DNA of 17,343 bases from an uncultured bacterium (GCA_905215395.1 CAJMQA010000032.1:1-17343); one strand, 5' to 3'; shown: positions 1-8,829, numbered from the stretch's first letter. Numbers and translations: made by a program. The notes: generated by a model not told the origin, from the letters alone.

Positions 1-1
1 C

Positions 2-880
2 AAGTATAAAGATTGGTCGAAAGAGTTGAAGCTAATCTATGACTACCATTCGGAGTTGAAGGTTGTTTTTACGGGCTCATCAGTTCTCGATATAAAAAAA
101 GGAGCCTCAGATTTGAGCCGCCGTGCTGTGATGTATCAAATGCAGGGACTTTCATTTAGAGAGTATCTGAAATTGTTTCACAGCATTGATATGGCTCGCT
201 ATGATTTAGCAGATATTATTTCTCAAAAAGTAACTCTACCTAATGATTTTCGCCCATTAGCATATTTCAAAGAATACTTGGAAAGAGGATACTACCCGTT
301 TGCTTTAGAAAGCGATTTTGATATTAAACTCCAACAAGTGCTGAATCAAACCCTCGAAACGGACATCCCATTATTTGCCGATATGAATGTTTCGACGGGG
401 CGTAAGCTGAAACAACTACTGGCCATCATTGCCAAAAGCGTCCCATTCAAGCCAAATATCAGCTCAATTGCTACTGCACTTGGCTCAAGTCGAAATAGCA
501 TTGCTGATTATTGCCTGTACATAGAAGAAGCAGGTCTTATTGCTCAATTGCGTGATGCGACCGGAGGGGTTCGAGGGTTAGGTAAAGTTGATAAAATCTA
601 TTTGGATAACACAAATCTAATCTACAGTCTTGGAGGGGCAATGTCGGATATTGGTAATATTCGGGAAACACTTTTTTTGAATCAAATGCGTGTTGAGCAT
701 GATGTAATCAGTTCATCTGTATCAGATTTTCAAATAGACAATATGACCTTTGAAGTCGGAGGGAAAAATAAAAAGCAGAAGCAGCTACAAGGCATAGAGA
801 ATGGCTATGTAGTAAAGGACGACATTGAAATGGGGTATGCGAATGTCATTCCACTGTGGCAATTTGGATTGGAGTATTAA
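2..880 (+). CDS. AAA family ATPase with C-terminal DUF4143 domain (5' end outside window)
   Basis: The reading frame is open from base 2, so the gene starts upstream; the Walker A and B region is not visible. The visible part begins just before a sensor-1-like segment (VVFTGSS, about residues 21-27 of the visible part) followed by the family's typical D-IKKGASDLSRRA and GLSFREYL stretches. A helix-turn-helix-like region follows (SSIATALGSSRNSIADY), and the DUF4143 tail has FEVGGKNK, a degenerate nuclease-like core, and the usual ending IPLWQFGLEY before TAA. Family members are ATPases of unclear cellular role, common in accessory regions of Bacteroidota and archaea. Arginine codons are mixed CGC/CGT/CGA, while the uptake locus to the right favours CGG, so this may be a separate (acquired) segment. 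The family call is firm; the biological role is unknown. Confidence 0.85.
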   Translation, partial: KYKDWSKELKLIYDYHSELKVVFTGSSVLDIKKGASDLSRRAVMYQMQGLSFREYLKLFHSIDMARYDLADIISQKVTLPNDFRPLAYFKEYLERGYYPFALESDFDIKLQQVLNQTLETDIPLFADMNVSTGRKLKQLLAIIAKSVPFKPNISSIATALGSSRNSIADYCLYIEEAGLIAQLRDATGGVRGLGKVDKIYLDNTNLIYSLGGAMSDIGNIRETLFLNQMRVEHDVISSSVSDFQIDNMTFEVGGKNKKQKQLQGIENGYVVKDDIEMGYANVIPLWQFGLEY

Positions 881-922
881 AGTCCTTTAGGGCACAAATT
901 CAGTTAATTAACGGTTTTTTTA

Positions 923-954
923 TTTGGTCATTTCGAGGATTTTTAGTACATTTG
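923..954 (+). promoter_or_regulatory. Bacteroidetes-type sigma-ABfr promoter with no gene downstream
   Basis: TTTG at 923-926 is followed by a 20-bp spacer and TACATTTG at 947-954. This matches the Bacteroides housekeeping consensus (TTTG at -33, TAnnTTTG at -7) at correct spacing. Transcription should start near 959-961. No credible ORF lies between there and the terminator at 1115-1148, so the promoter either drives a short RNA of about 190 nt or is left over from a lost gene. Confidence 0.55.
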
Positions 955-1090
955 TAATGTAGATGATTTTTGTATAAAACGCCCTTTTTGAGGTGTTAGA
1001 ATTGTCGTAAAACCAGCTTACACCAAACAGTACACATTAGCTGTTTTTGAATATGTAAGCCACTAAAAATATACGGGTTAGGGTCGGAAA

Positions 1091-1112
1091 GTTCAGTTCC
1101 CTCTCTCTCCGC
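1091..1112 (+). other. tRNA-Ser 3'-end-like fragment, possible attachment-site scar
   Basis: The segment reads like the last part of a serine tRNA gene. It has a T-loop-like TTCAGTT at 1092-1098, then CCCTC, then TCTCTCC at 1104-1110, which equals the 3' acceptor strand of many bacterial tRNA-Ser genes, followed by G at the discriminator position. The 5' half is absent: no GGAGAGA acceptor strand lies upstream, the T-stem does not pair beyond one base, and the normally invariant A58 is G. It is therefore not a functional tRNA. Such fragments are left where integrative elements recombine into tRNA 3' ends. The match is short and chance is possible. Confidence 0.35.
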
Positions 1113-1114
1113 AG

Positions 1115-1148
1115 AAAAAAGAGCTAACTTTCATGTTAGCTCTTTTTT
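1115..1148. terminator. Bidirectional intrinsic terminator
   Basis: A perfect 14-bp stem (AAAAAAGAGCTAAC at 1115-1128 with its complement at 1135-1148) encloses a 6-nt loop. The A-run and T-run flanks give a U-tract in both directions. It lies 31 bp past the stop codon of the minus-strand uptake operon and also closes any plus-strand transcript coming from the ATPase gene or from the promoter at 923-954. Confidence 0.85.
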
Positions 1149-1178
1149 ATTTCAGCTTCTTTTATCCGCTTCCTTCAT

Positions 1179-2630
1179 TTAAGGGTACAGAAAACGCAAT
1201 GTTGTCCACATGGCCGTATTTACTGAAGTTTTCCGGACAAAAGTTTCCAACATACCCTCTTCATTCGTGGTATAGGTATAAGAAGGCCAGAAAGTTGTTT
1301 CGGGCGCTGTATTTCCATAGCCGGGTTGCAATAGGGTATACACATATTTATAACAAAATACATCATTGAACTCAGCCATAAATTGGGGTTTACAGAAGAC
1401 AGGTAAGCCTTCGATATAGGTAGGGAATAAGATCGGTACGAAATCGGCTTTAATCTGCCGGCTGCCCTGAGTCATCGAAGATAATAATCCCGGCCAGGAT
1501 TCCACACAAATCTTTTCATCCGGCATAAACCCGTCGATGTATTGTATTTCGTCGAAGGTATTTATGCCTGCATCGAATTGCTTGACAGTACCGTCTGGCC
1601 GGTAGATGAAATTTTGTGCCGGAGGGAAGACCATGCCCTCACTTTCGTCTGTTCCGGGAGTATGCCAGCCCAGTGTGGAAGTCGTCAGTTTCCCTTCATT
1701 GTCATAGTCGAATTTTAAATAGATTTCATTATTCCAGGTTCCATAAAAATAATTGACCCGGGTCACCTGTCTGTCTTCCTGGTAGAGGAACGTTGTTTTA
1801 GTACTGGCTGCAGCATTTAGATAGTTATCGTAATTGGCCTGTTGAATCCGGTTTTGTTCATCGTAGACAAAAGTGTATAGCCCGATGGGTTTTCCGTTTT
1901 GTTCATATTGGATGCTCTTCGGTTTTTTCATTTCGATACCTTTTACGGTAATATCCTCCCGGTGTATTTGTCCTTTGCTGTCTGCTACCTCTATCTGCAT
2001 GAGGTATTCTTGTCCTGAAACGAAAGGATACTGGATGTTGGTGGTCAGTTTATATTCTGATAACCCCTGGAATTCCGTAGCAGGCACTACATATTTTTCC
2101 TCCCCTTCAATGGACACTTTGATTCCGGTAATTGCATGGATTCCTGTTGTGATCAATGCCCGGATACCTACAATTGGTGAGGCGACTCCGAGAATGTTGT
2201 TGTGGGGTAAAAGGACTTCCGGGACAGACAATTTTTTTATATTGATTTTAAAAGAACTATTATAAGCCCGGGTATCCAGTGTAACTATCCTGACCATCCG
2301 CATCAGAACGGAATCCTGAGTTTTCGGAATTCCTTCGAAAGAAATGGTATGTTGAAATTCGAACTCTTTTTTGCCCTTGTATTCCGGCAATTCTTCCAGC
2401 ACTTCATAAGTCCGTCCGTCGATAATTTGAATTACATCTATTCCTGCAGGAGCTTTCACTTGCAAGCTGATTTTATAACTGTCGGCTGTATCGCGCCGGA
2501 TGTTGATATTTTTTCCAGTCATCAGGTCAAAACCGGGATCCGGAAAACGCGGATCATCCTGACATGCTCCTGCCAATAATATTACCAAAGGAAATAAAAT
2601 TCCCAAAATCGATATCTTTTTCATTTTCAA
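1179..2630 (-). CDS. SusCD-operon lipoprotein with YD-like beta-hairpin repeats, function unknown
   Basis: A 483-aa exported lipoprotein: a lysine-rich start, a hydrophobic stretch, then lipobox LAGAC with Cys23. The acidic QDDP after the cysteine suits surface export as known for Bacteroidetes lipoproteins. Residues about 50-230 look like beta-rich, Ig-like domains. From about 250 there are hairpins resembling YD repeats: YTFVYDEQNRI (252-262), YLKFDYDNEGKL (304-315), NFIYRPDGTVKQF (340-352), and a weaker one near 452-465. This is reminiscent of DUF4595-type Bacteroides lipoproteins, but I cannot assign a named family. It is the last gene of the operon, 12 bp after the metallohydrolase-like gene and followed by a strong terminator. 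By position it is probably an accessory surface binding protein of the SusC/SusD complex, comparable in role to SusE/SusF; that is inference. Confidence 0.75.
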   Translation of the reverse strand: MKMKKISILGILFPLVILLAGACQDDPRFPDPGFDLMTGKNINIRRDTADSYKISLQVKAPAGIDVIQIIDGRTYEVLEELPEYKGKKEFEFQHTISFEGIPKTQDSVLMRMVRIVTLDTRAYNSSFKINIKKLSVPEVLLPHNNILGVASPIVGIRALITTGIHAITGIKVSIEGEEKYVVPATEFQGLSEYKLTTNIQYPFVSGQEYLMQIEVADSKGQIHREDITVKGIEMKKPKSIQYEQNGKPIGLYTFVYDEQNRIQQANYDNYLNAAASTKTTFLYQEDRQVTRVNYFYGTWNNEIYLKFDYDNEGKLTTSTLGWHTPGTDESEGMVFPPAQNFIYRPDGTVKQFDAGINTFDEIQYIDGFMPDEKICVESWPGLLSSMTQGSRQIKADFVPILFPTYIEGLPVFCKPQFMAEFNDVFCYKYVYTLLQPGYGNTAPETTFWPSYTYTTNEEGMLETFVRKTSVNTAMWTTLRFLYP

Positions 2631-2642
2631 AAGTTTTTAGAT

Positions 2643-3647
2643 TTATGGATTATGTGGGATAACTTCTCCGACCACCGGATTTATTGCCCGGATATCGATG
2701 CCCCATTCATCGAATTTATCTACCAGAGCCGTTAATCGCTCTTTTATGATTGCGGGATATTGGTTCCAGGCTTTGGCTGTCATAAATAACAACTGATTGA
2801 TGCACATCCGGACATCCCGTTCCCGGTCGGGAAAATTATTGTCCAGCAGAATTTTGTTTGCTGTCGTCGGATTGTTCAGATATAGGTTCGAAACAAAACC
2901 TTTCTCCCAATACCAGTCGATGGATACATCTGATACTTCTTCACTGTTCCCTTCTTCGACATATACTTCCTTGAATTGGCGGGAATAGTAATTTTTCATT
3001 CCTGGCAGATAGAAATTACTTCCCAATTCGTTGTACAAATCGTTGAAACGGAATAGACAGGAAAGAAACAGGTATAAATTATCCATTTTGTAAGCGTACA
3101 AATTGGCTGAATTGTAATATATCGTCGCTAGCTTTACCGATAAAGCAAATGAACTTTGGGTGTAAATACTGTGTAAAGAATTATTACCCAGAAAACTAAC
3201 GAGTTTGTCAGATTCCATGCACTCTTCGCAAATACCGTTTTCTCTATAGTCCAATATTAATTCACGAGCCAAAACGATCTTTCGTGGAAAATTGTTCTTG
3301 ATAAACTCATTGTTTGTAAAATACTGTAACAAAGTAGTTTGTATGAAATCGTAAGCACTGTCGATCTCCGTTACCCTTTCCATTTCAGGTGCTAATAAAT
3401 TATTCCATTGATTTTCCTGTACCGTAGCAGAGGCCATATTGTACCGTAAGTCCTTATTCAGGTCATATTTTGTCATGAATCCTACGCCATATGTTTCGTA
3501 GAAATTTTTGACGAACGGATTGTTCATATCCAGTTTTTCAACCCAATTAGTTTCTATCAGTGAAGGGGTCAATTTATCTTCACTATCGCATCCCGTAAGC
3601 AAAAATGTCAGGGCTATTCCTATATAAAATACATATTGTTTCATCAT
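2643..3647 (-). CDS. Degenerate SusCD-associated zinc-metallohydrolase-like lipoprotein (HExxH motif absent)
   Basis: A 334-aa lipoprotein with lipobox LLTGC (Cys20). The layout matches, from memory, the substrate-import-associated putative zinc metallopeptidase lipoproteins (PF15890/TIGR04549 type) encoded beside susD. Common points are an N-terminal segment starting NWVEKLD, then FIKNNFPRKIVLA (114-126), a helix where family members carry HExxH (here LFRFNDLYNEL, 198-208), a later GFVSNLYLNNP (250-260) resembling the usual GFVSPYA segment, and a C-terminal helix region ending in DEWGIDIRAI. The expected zinc ligands are missing: the protein has only two histidines, H159 and H332, and the acidic EDFAE after GFVS is replaced by TTANKI. 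If the assignment is right, this is a catalytically dead, probably ligand-binding paralogue. The gap to susD is 11 bp. Confidence 0.65.
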   Translation of the reverse strand: MMKQYVFYIGIALTFLLTGCDSEDKLTPSLIETNWVEKLDMNNPFVKNFYETYGVGFMTKYDLNKDLRYNMASATVQENQWNNLLAPEMERVTEIDSAYDFIQTTLLQYFTNNEFIKNNFPRKIVLARELILDYRENGICEECMESDKLVSFLGNNSLHSIYTQSSFALSVKLATIYYNSANLYAYKMDNLYLFLSCLFRFNDLYNELGSNFYLPGMKNYYSRQFKEVYVEEGNSEEVSDVSIDWYWEKGFVSNLYLNNPTTANKILLDNNFPDRERDVRMCINQLLFMTAKAWNQYPAIIKERLTALVDKFDEWGIDIRAINPVVGEVIPHNP

Positions 3648-3658
3648 CCTGTTTTTTA

Positions 3659-5116
3659 TCAGATAATAATTTCTTCATTGTATTCCGGTAATTTATCATA
3701 CCTTTCGTAATCGAAAATCAACGGATTGTTGGTCTTTTCGTTTTGAGGCAGCGATAAAGTGTAGTTCTTATCGTCCGGTAACAAGTGGTAAGATTCTGTT
3801 CCTTGTTTATTTCCTTCGGCATCCATCAATGTATAAACATGTATGATTTCAGGACGTTCCGAGGCGTCTAACCGGCGCAGGTCGAACCAACGATGATGTT
3901 CTTCGAAACAAAGTTCTTTCAGCCGTTCCTGACGGATAAAGGCGATCAAAGCCTCTTGCCCGTCCGGAATGTGGAAGATGGCTCCTCTCTTGTATCGTTT
4001 TTCCAGTAATGCCCGGATATCTGCCTGGGCTTCTCCGATATTGCCTTCGCACGCATAGGCTTCGGCCCGGTTGAGATAGGCTTCAGCTACCCTGAAATTG
4101 CACATGCCCAGTGAGGTATATGATGTCGAGAATTTGGCCGGGTAATAATAAGTTCCCAGCGCCTCGGTCGTTACCTTTGCAAAAAAACAGGCCTTCCGGA
4201 AGTCATCTTCATCATAGGCGTTGATCAAATCGTTGTTCACAGCAAAACCCAGAGATTGCATTTTGCTTGTCTCCAGAACCGTCGAAGCCGATCCAAAAGA
4301 ATAGAGTAATTCAGGATTTTCGCGGTCGATAAAAGCTGTGTTTGCATTTGCGGCCGTCATTCCATATAATGAAGCTGAGGCAATTACTTTACCTGCTGCA
4401 GCAATGGCTTCACTATATTCTCTTTTATACAGTTTGATGCGGGAAAGCAATAGATCGCAAGCAGTTACAGTCGGATGAAAGATCGATTTCTGTAATCCAC
4501 TCTTTTTGAGAGATGCACGTGCTTCTCCCAGATCACTTTCGAGTTGCGAGTATACTTCTGCTAGCATTTTCCGGTCGTAGGTCGGAACCACTCCGATATC
4601 CGTACGGATAGGAATTCCTAAAGTACTTTTAGCTTGTTCGTCAGATACATACGGAGCTGCATACAAATTTACCAAATTGAAATAGGAGTAGGCTCGTACG
4701 AAGTAGGCTTCACCTTTCAGAAAATCGATTTCGGCCTGTGTTCCCTTAGCATCATCAATTTGTTCCAATACATAGTTGGCGATGGTGATATCTTGATAAC
4801 CAGCGCCCCAAGCCGTATTGTTATAGACGGTTTTTCCTTCTTCCGTCAGTTCGATGTTCCTTTGCCAGGCATACACGGGTTTTGTTGATAACCGTCCCGC
4901 AGAATTCGGTACACTTTTCACCTCACCGATTTCGTCGGTCATGTAAGAGGACATGTGCCATACAGCCTGAGCGGCACTGAATTCTTCGAGCAGGAAAGCT
5001 GCATAATGATCGGTAGTCGTCGGGATCATTTTATCCTGATCTATTTCGTCGAGAAAGCCATTACAGGCTGTCAAGCCGAGCCATAAAAGAATTGTTATGT
5101 AATTTTTCATTTTCAT
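3659..5116 (-). CDS. SusD/RagB family outer-membrane nutrient-binding lipoprotein
   Basis: A 485-aa surface lipoprotein that forms the lid of the SusC channel and delivers ligand to it. The signal peptide ends in lipobox LTAC (Cys18). Typical SusD features are the N-terminal NGFLDEIDQD segment, the TPR-like helices (FLKGEAYFVRAYSYFNLVNLY; later FRVAEAYLNRAEAYACEGN), and the C-terminal RQERLKELCFEEHHRWFDLRRL signature. The first ATG (5116) is used; an in-frame ATG two codons on (5110) is possible, and neither has a strong Shine-Dalgarno. It lies 17 bp after the susC stop codon, so the two are co-transcribed. The ligand cannot be told from the sequence. No glycoside hydrolase, polysaccharide lyase or sulfatase gene lies nearby, which argues against a classical polysaccharide locus. 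Confidence 0.93.
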   Translation of the reverse strand: MKMKNYITILLWLGLTACNGFLDEIDQDKMIPTTTDHYAAFLLEEFSAAQAVWHMSSYMTDEIGEVKSVPNSAGRLSTKPVYAWQRNIELTEEGKTVYNNTAWGAGYQDITIANYVLEQIDDAKGTQAEIDFLKGEAYFVRAYSYFNLVNLYAAPYVSDEQAKSTLGIPIRTDIGVVPTYDRKMLAEVYSQLESDLGEARASLKKSGLQKSIFHPTVTACDLLLSRIKLYKREYSEAIAAAGKVIASASLYGMTAANANTAFIDRENPELLYSFGSASTVLETSKMQSLGFAVNNDLINAYDEDDFRKACFFAKVTTEALGTYYYPAKFSTSYTSLGMCNFRVAEAYLNRAEAYACEGNIGEAQADIRALLEKRYKRGAIFHIPDGQEALIAFIRQERLKELCFEEHHRWFDLRRLDASERPEIIHVYTLMDAEGNKQGTESYHLLPDDKNYTLSLPQNEKTNNPLIFDYERYDKLPEYNEEIII

Positions 5117-5133
5117 TGCTAATCAGTTTGTCA

Positions 5134-8100
5134 TTAAAACGAGAAATTCAATCCGATATTGTAGGAGGGAAGTGCCGGAATACCAATATTTTTCACTTGT
5201 TCGGGATCTTGTCCCTTCAGTTTTTTATCGAACGTCCATACGCATACATTTTGTACCTGGAAACGGACTAGTAACGATTTAAAACCGATCGCCTTTAAAA
5301 ATTTTTCCGGACATCTGTATGAAAGTGTCAGGGACTGCCAACGGATAAAATCGCCTTTGGCTGTCCGTACATTACTCAAATCATATACTTTCCATAGTGA
5401 AGAAGAATAGCCACCATTGGGAAGGAATTCACTTCCGACAACTTTACCGGTAAGTCCGCCTTCCCCGTATATCAGCAGAGGATCGGTGGATAAAGCCGGA
5501 ATCGATGTCAGATTCTCGTCTCCTTTCTGATGCCAACGACTGGCGAACTCTCCCCGCATGTTATCTCCGGAAAGCGGCATTTGTTGTCCGTCTTTATAAA
5601 GCTCAAGTAAACGGACTTTCTGACCGGCTTTGTAGGTGAAATTTGCTGATAGCACGAATCCTTTGAATCCGATTTCCGTACCGAAACCACCGTATACTTT
5701 CGGCAAACGGTTACCTTCATATACCAGTACTTTTTGTAATTTTTCGTATTCCGTGCTATAGGTTTCAAACAATTCCGGAAACTGCGGCATGCCTTGTTTA
5801 TCCAGACCACCGAACCGATAGGAGAAAAATCCGTCTACCGGGAACCCTTTCATCATAATAGTACCGTTCAGGTAGTCTGACATCTGGATTTGACCGGGTA
5901 TGACATTTGTCCCTTTGATAATTTTTTCTTTCACCCGGGTCAGGTTAAAGTTTACATTCCAGCGTACACTTTTCGTTTTGATAACTTCTGCCCGTAAATC
6001 CATTTCATAAGTATGATCATCTTTGCTGCCACCGTTATACAATTGCTGGGTAATGCCGTTCACCAAGGAAACGGGACGGGTCAATAACAGATCTGTGTTC
6101 CGGGAATAAGCATAATCCAGGGCACCGCTCAACCGGTTGCCGAAGAATGAAAAGTTTAATCCGGTATTGAGAGTCTGGCTTTTTTCCCAACGCAGGTTGG
6201 CATTAGGATAGCTTTGTACTTTCGCCGTATTCTCTGGAGAGAAAAAGGCATTCCGTCCATAATTGGTAATCGTCAGATAAGGCGTAGCATTCGGGGAAGT
6301 TCCGCGGAAACCGAAAGACACCCGTAATGCCAACTCATCGATAGCAGGCAACTTCTTCATAAAATTTTCGTTGTGAATATTCCAACGGGCAGAGGCAGAC
6401 CAGGCGGGGCGGAATTTATACCGCTCGTATTGACCGAAAGTATTCGAACCGTCACTTCGGAGATTGAAATTCGCCACATACCGATCGGCGAACGAATAGG
6501 TAAAGATGCCGATCCACGACATTATATTGGTGGTACGATCTGTGATCGTCGGGTAGATGGAGTGCGGACGGGCTTGAGTTGTAAACCATTTGGCCATAGA
6601 TTGATACAAAAAATTCTCTATTCCCGAAGTTTGGCCGCTGGAGCTGAAGAAGTCCGTCAGCCGGATGAAACTACGGCCTTGTTCGTGATTATAGCCCGGA
6701 GCTTCCCAATTATCGGCTCCTTTATATACCGTCGAGCTTGCTTCCTGGGCTAAGTTCAGATTAAATACATGTTTTTCGTTCAGTGTTTTTATAAGATTCA
6801 GCTGATTCCGGATCGACATGGCTTCCTGGGAAGTCTGTCCCCCTGAATAAATTCCTCCGAATGGTACTAAAGAATATTTCTTTAGCAAAAGGTCGTCAAT
6901 ATTATCCCGGAACTCGTCGTAACCCCGGAGATTGGCGATATAATAAGTATTTTCTTTGATCCATTCTTCATTGATATTGGTGGTATTCCGATACGAGAAA
7001 CGGCTCGAAAATTTGATTCCCCGGATGATTGTCCAATCCAGATTGACTTTGAAGTTGTAAGCTTTATTTGTTATCCGTCGGGAGGAGTTTTGTTGTTCGT
7101 TTAATACATTATAACGTCCGAATTCCAGGCGGGGGGTGATATAATATCCGTTGTCCCGGATCAGACGGTCGGTATAGATCGGATCGCCGTTCTCATCAGT
7201 TGCTTCTACTGCCCGGCTGGTGTAATAAGCCTCGTTGAACATATTGATTGAAGAGTGATTGTATTTGGCTTTTTGTACGGAACCGTCGACACCGAAAGAG
7301 AGCAATACATTTTTTCTTAGATCCACATCAATGTTTGTACGGGTAGTCAACCGGTCAAGACTTACTCCCTTTTCCGTACCAAGCTGATTGTCATAACCGA
7401 TCGAAAAGTAATAGCGGATTTTGTCGGAACCTCCAGAGATATTGACCGAATGAGTTTGATTCACAGCTGGACGGTATAATTTCTTAAACCAATCGTAATT
7501 GAGTTTTTCGAGACGGGACACTTCATTTTGAAAGCGATTGAAATTACCGTCTTTCCAGAAAGCCGACAAGGCTTTTTCATAAGCCAGGGGGGTGTACAAC
7601 ATATTATCGGAAGGATAACCCAGGCCTCTGTCGTGTATCTCGCGGGAAACGTCTATCCGTTCTTTGGAATTCATCAGGTCGAAATCGGAGTAATGAGGAC
7701 GGTCGACTATATTGAGCGAACCGGAATAAGATACACTGGAAGCACCTGTTTTACCTCGTTTTGTAGTTATGACGATCACACCATTGGCAGCCCGCGTTCC
7801 GTAGATGGCTGTTGCCGAAGCATCCTTTAAAACATCGATTTGCTCGATATCCTGAGGATTCAATCCTGTAATGGCATTTCCGATCAGCGATATGTTATCG
7901 AAACTGTTGATTTCGGAAGCACTTAAGGGCACCGGATCTTCGTAAATTACTCCATCGATCACCCACAAGGGTTCGCGGGTACCGGTGAACGTACCTCCGG
8001 CGCGTACCCGGATTTTGGCTGCGGCGCCGGGAGTGGTAGTCAGATTGGTGATCATCAGCCCCGGTGTTTTTCCTTCCAGCATCTGGTCAACTGTCAGAAC

Positions 8101-8829
8101 ACCCATTTTTTCCAGTTGATCAGCTTTGATGGTAGAAATGGAGCTGGTCAGCGATCGTTTGTCGATCACTTGATATCCTGTTACTACCACTTCGTCCAGA
8201 TGGCTATCCTGTTCGGTCATCACTACATCCTGAATCTTTTGGCCGGCATATTTCACCTCTTTTTTATCCATACCGACAAAAGAATATACAAGGATGATAT
8301 TTTTGATTTCTGGAAGTCCGATTTTATAATATCCTTCCTCGTCAGTAGCTACCCCGATTGTCGTTCCTTTCAGGGTTACCGATACTCCCGGCAATCCTTC
8401 GCCGTGGATATCTGTCACCCGTCCCTCTACTACGATTTCTTTTTGCTGAGGTAGAACAGAACTGTTTCGTGCCGGACCGATAATGACCATATCGTCCATG
8501 AATTCGAATTGAAAACCTGTACCGAAAATCTGTTTTAGTACTTCTTCCAATTTTGCCTGATACACATCCAGAGTTACTTTTTGATTGACATCTACCTTTT
8601 TGTTGCTAAAAAAGAAATCAAAATGAGTTTGTTGCTGTAGCTCTCGGATGGCTTCAGCTAAAGAGACATCCTGTACTTTCAGGGTCACTGTTTGCCGTTG
8701 TGCATTGACGGATGCCTGGGTGGAAATCACGATCCAGCATACCAAAAAGAAAGTTAATTTCATCACAAGAAAGATTTTCAGAAAATGGATTTTCAGACCA
8801 ATTCCTCGAAGGTTTGGATTTTTTTTCAT
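5134..8829 (-). CDS. SusC/RagA TonB-dependent outer-membrane transporter with N-terminal STN signalling domain
   Basis: A 1231-aa TonB-dependent receptor taken from ATG at 8829 (MKKNPNLRG); the frame extends 8 codons to 8853, but the shorter start gives the usual leader. Domains: signal peptide ending about VNAQ (residue 44); STN (secretin/TonB short N-terminal) domain 46-118; carboxypeptidase-regulatory-like barrel 134-205 (VEGRVTDIHGEGLPGVSVTLKG); TonB-box-like DEVVVTGYQ at about 212-220; plug to about 360 including ATAIYGTRAANGVIVITTKRG; then a 22-strand barrel ending in the aromatic NFSF. The STN domain is what contacts an inner-membrane FecR anti-sigma protein in transducer-type receptors, and fecR lies directly upstream. 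It leads the susC-susD-lipoprotein-lipoprotein operon. The substrate is unknown. Confidence 0.93.
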   Translation of the reverse strand: MKKNPNLRGIGLKIHFLKIFLVMKLTFFLVCWIVISTQASVNAQRQTVTLKVQDVSLAEAIRELQQQTHFDFFFSNKKVDVNQKVTLDVYQAKLEEVLKQIFGTGFQFEFMDDMVIIGPARNSSVLPQQKEIVVEGRVTDIHGEGLPGVSVTLKGTTIGVATDEEGYYKIGLPEIKNIILVYSFVGMDKKEVKYAGQKIQDVVMTEQDSHLDEVVVTGYQVIDKRSLTSSISTIKADQLEKMGVLTVDQMLEGKTPGLMITNLTTTPGAAAKIRVRAGGTFTGTREPLWVIDGVIYEDPVPLSASEINSFDNISLIGNAITGLNPQDIEQIDVLKDASATAIYGTRAANGVIVITTKRGKTGASSVSYSGSLNIVDRPHYSDFDLMNSKERIDVSREIHDRGLGYPSDNMLYTPLAYEKALSAFWKDGNFNRFQNEVSRLEKLNYDWFKKLYRPAVNQTHSVNISGGSDKIRYYFSIGYDNQLGTEKGVSLDRLTTRTNIDVDLRKNVLLSFGVDGSVQKAKYNHSSINMFNEAYYTSRAVEATDENGDPIYTDRLIRDNGYYITPRLEFGRYNVLNEQQNSSRRITNKAYNFKVNLDWTIIRGIKFSSRFSYRNTTNINEEWIKENTYYIANLRGYDEFRDNIDDLLLKKYSLVPFGGIYSGGQTSQEAMSIRNQLNLIKTLNEKHVFNLNLAQEASSTVYKGADNWEAPGYNHEQGRSFIRLTDFFSSSGQTSGIENFLYQSMAKWFTTQARPHSIYPTITDRTTNIMSWIGIFTYSFADRYVANFNLRSDGSNTFGQYERYKFRPAWSASARWNIHNENFMKKLPAIDELALRVSFGFRGTSPNATPYLTITNYGRNAFFSPENTAKVQSYPNANLRWEKSQTLNTGLNFSFFGNRLSGALDYAYSRNTDLLLTRPVSLVNGITQQLYNGGSKDDHTYEMDLRAEVIKTKSVRWNVNFNLTRVKEKIIKGTNVIPGQIQMSDYLNGTIMMKGFPVDGFFSYRFGGLDKQGMPQFPELFETYSTEYEKLQKVLVYEGNRLPKVYGGFGTEIGFKGFVLSANFTYKAGQKVRLLELYKDGQQMPLSGDNMRGEFASRWHQKGDENLTSIPALSTDPLLIYGEGGLTGKVVGSEFLPNGGYSSSLWKVYDLSNVRTAKGDFIRWQSLTLSYRCPEKFLKAIGFKSLLVRFQVQNVCVWTFDKKLKGQDPEQVKNIGIPALPSYNIGLNFSF

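Noticed and set aside
1081..1148. A complete tRNA-Ser gene
   Set aside because: Only the 3' acceptor strand and part of the T-arm are present; no anticodon arm, D-arm or 5' acceptor strand lies upstream.
1133..1369. 78-codon plus-strand ORF beginning in the terminator loop
   Set aside because: Starts inside a terminator hairpin and runs antisense to the end of the lipoprotein gene; no ribosome site and no recognisable domain.
6373..6753. 126-codon plus-strand ORF inside susC
   Set aside because: It is antisense to a strongly conserved part of the SusC barrel, has no family resemblance, and no ribosome site was seen; it is a reading-frame shadow.
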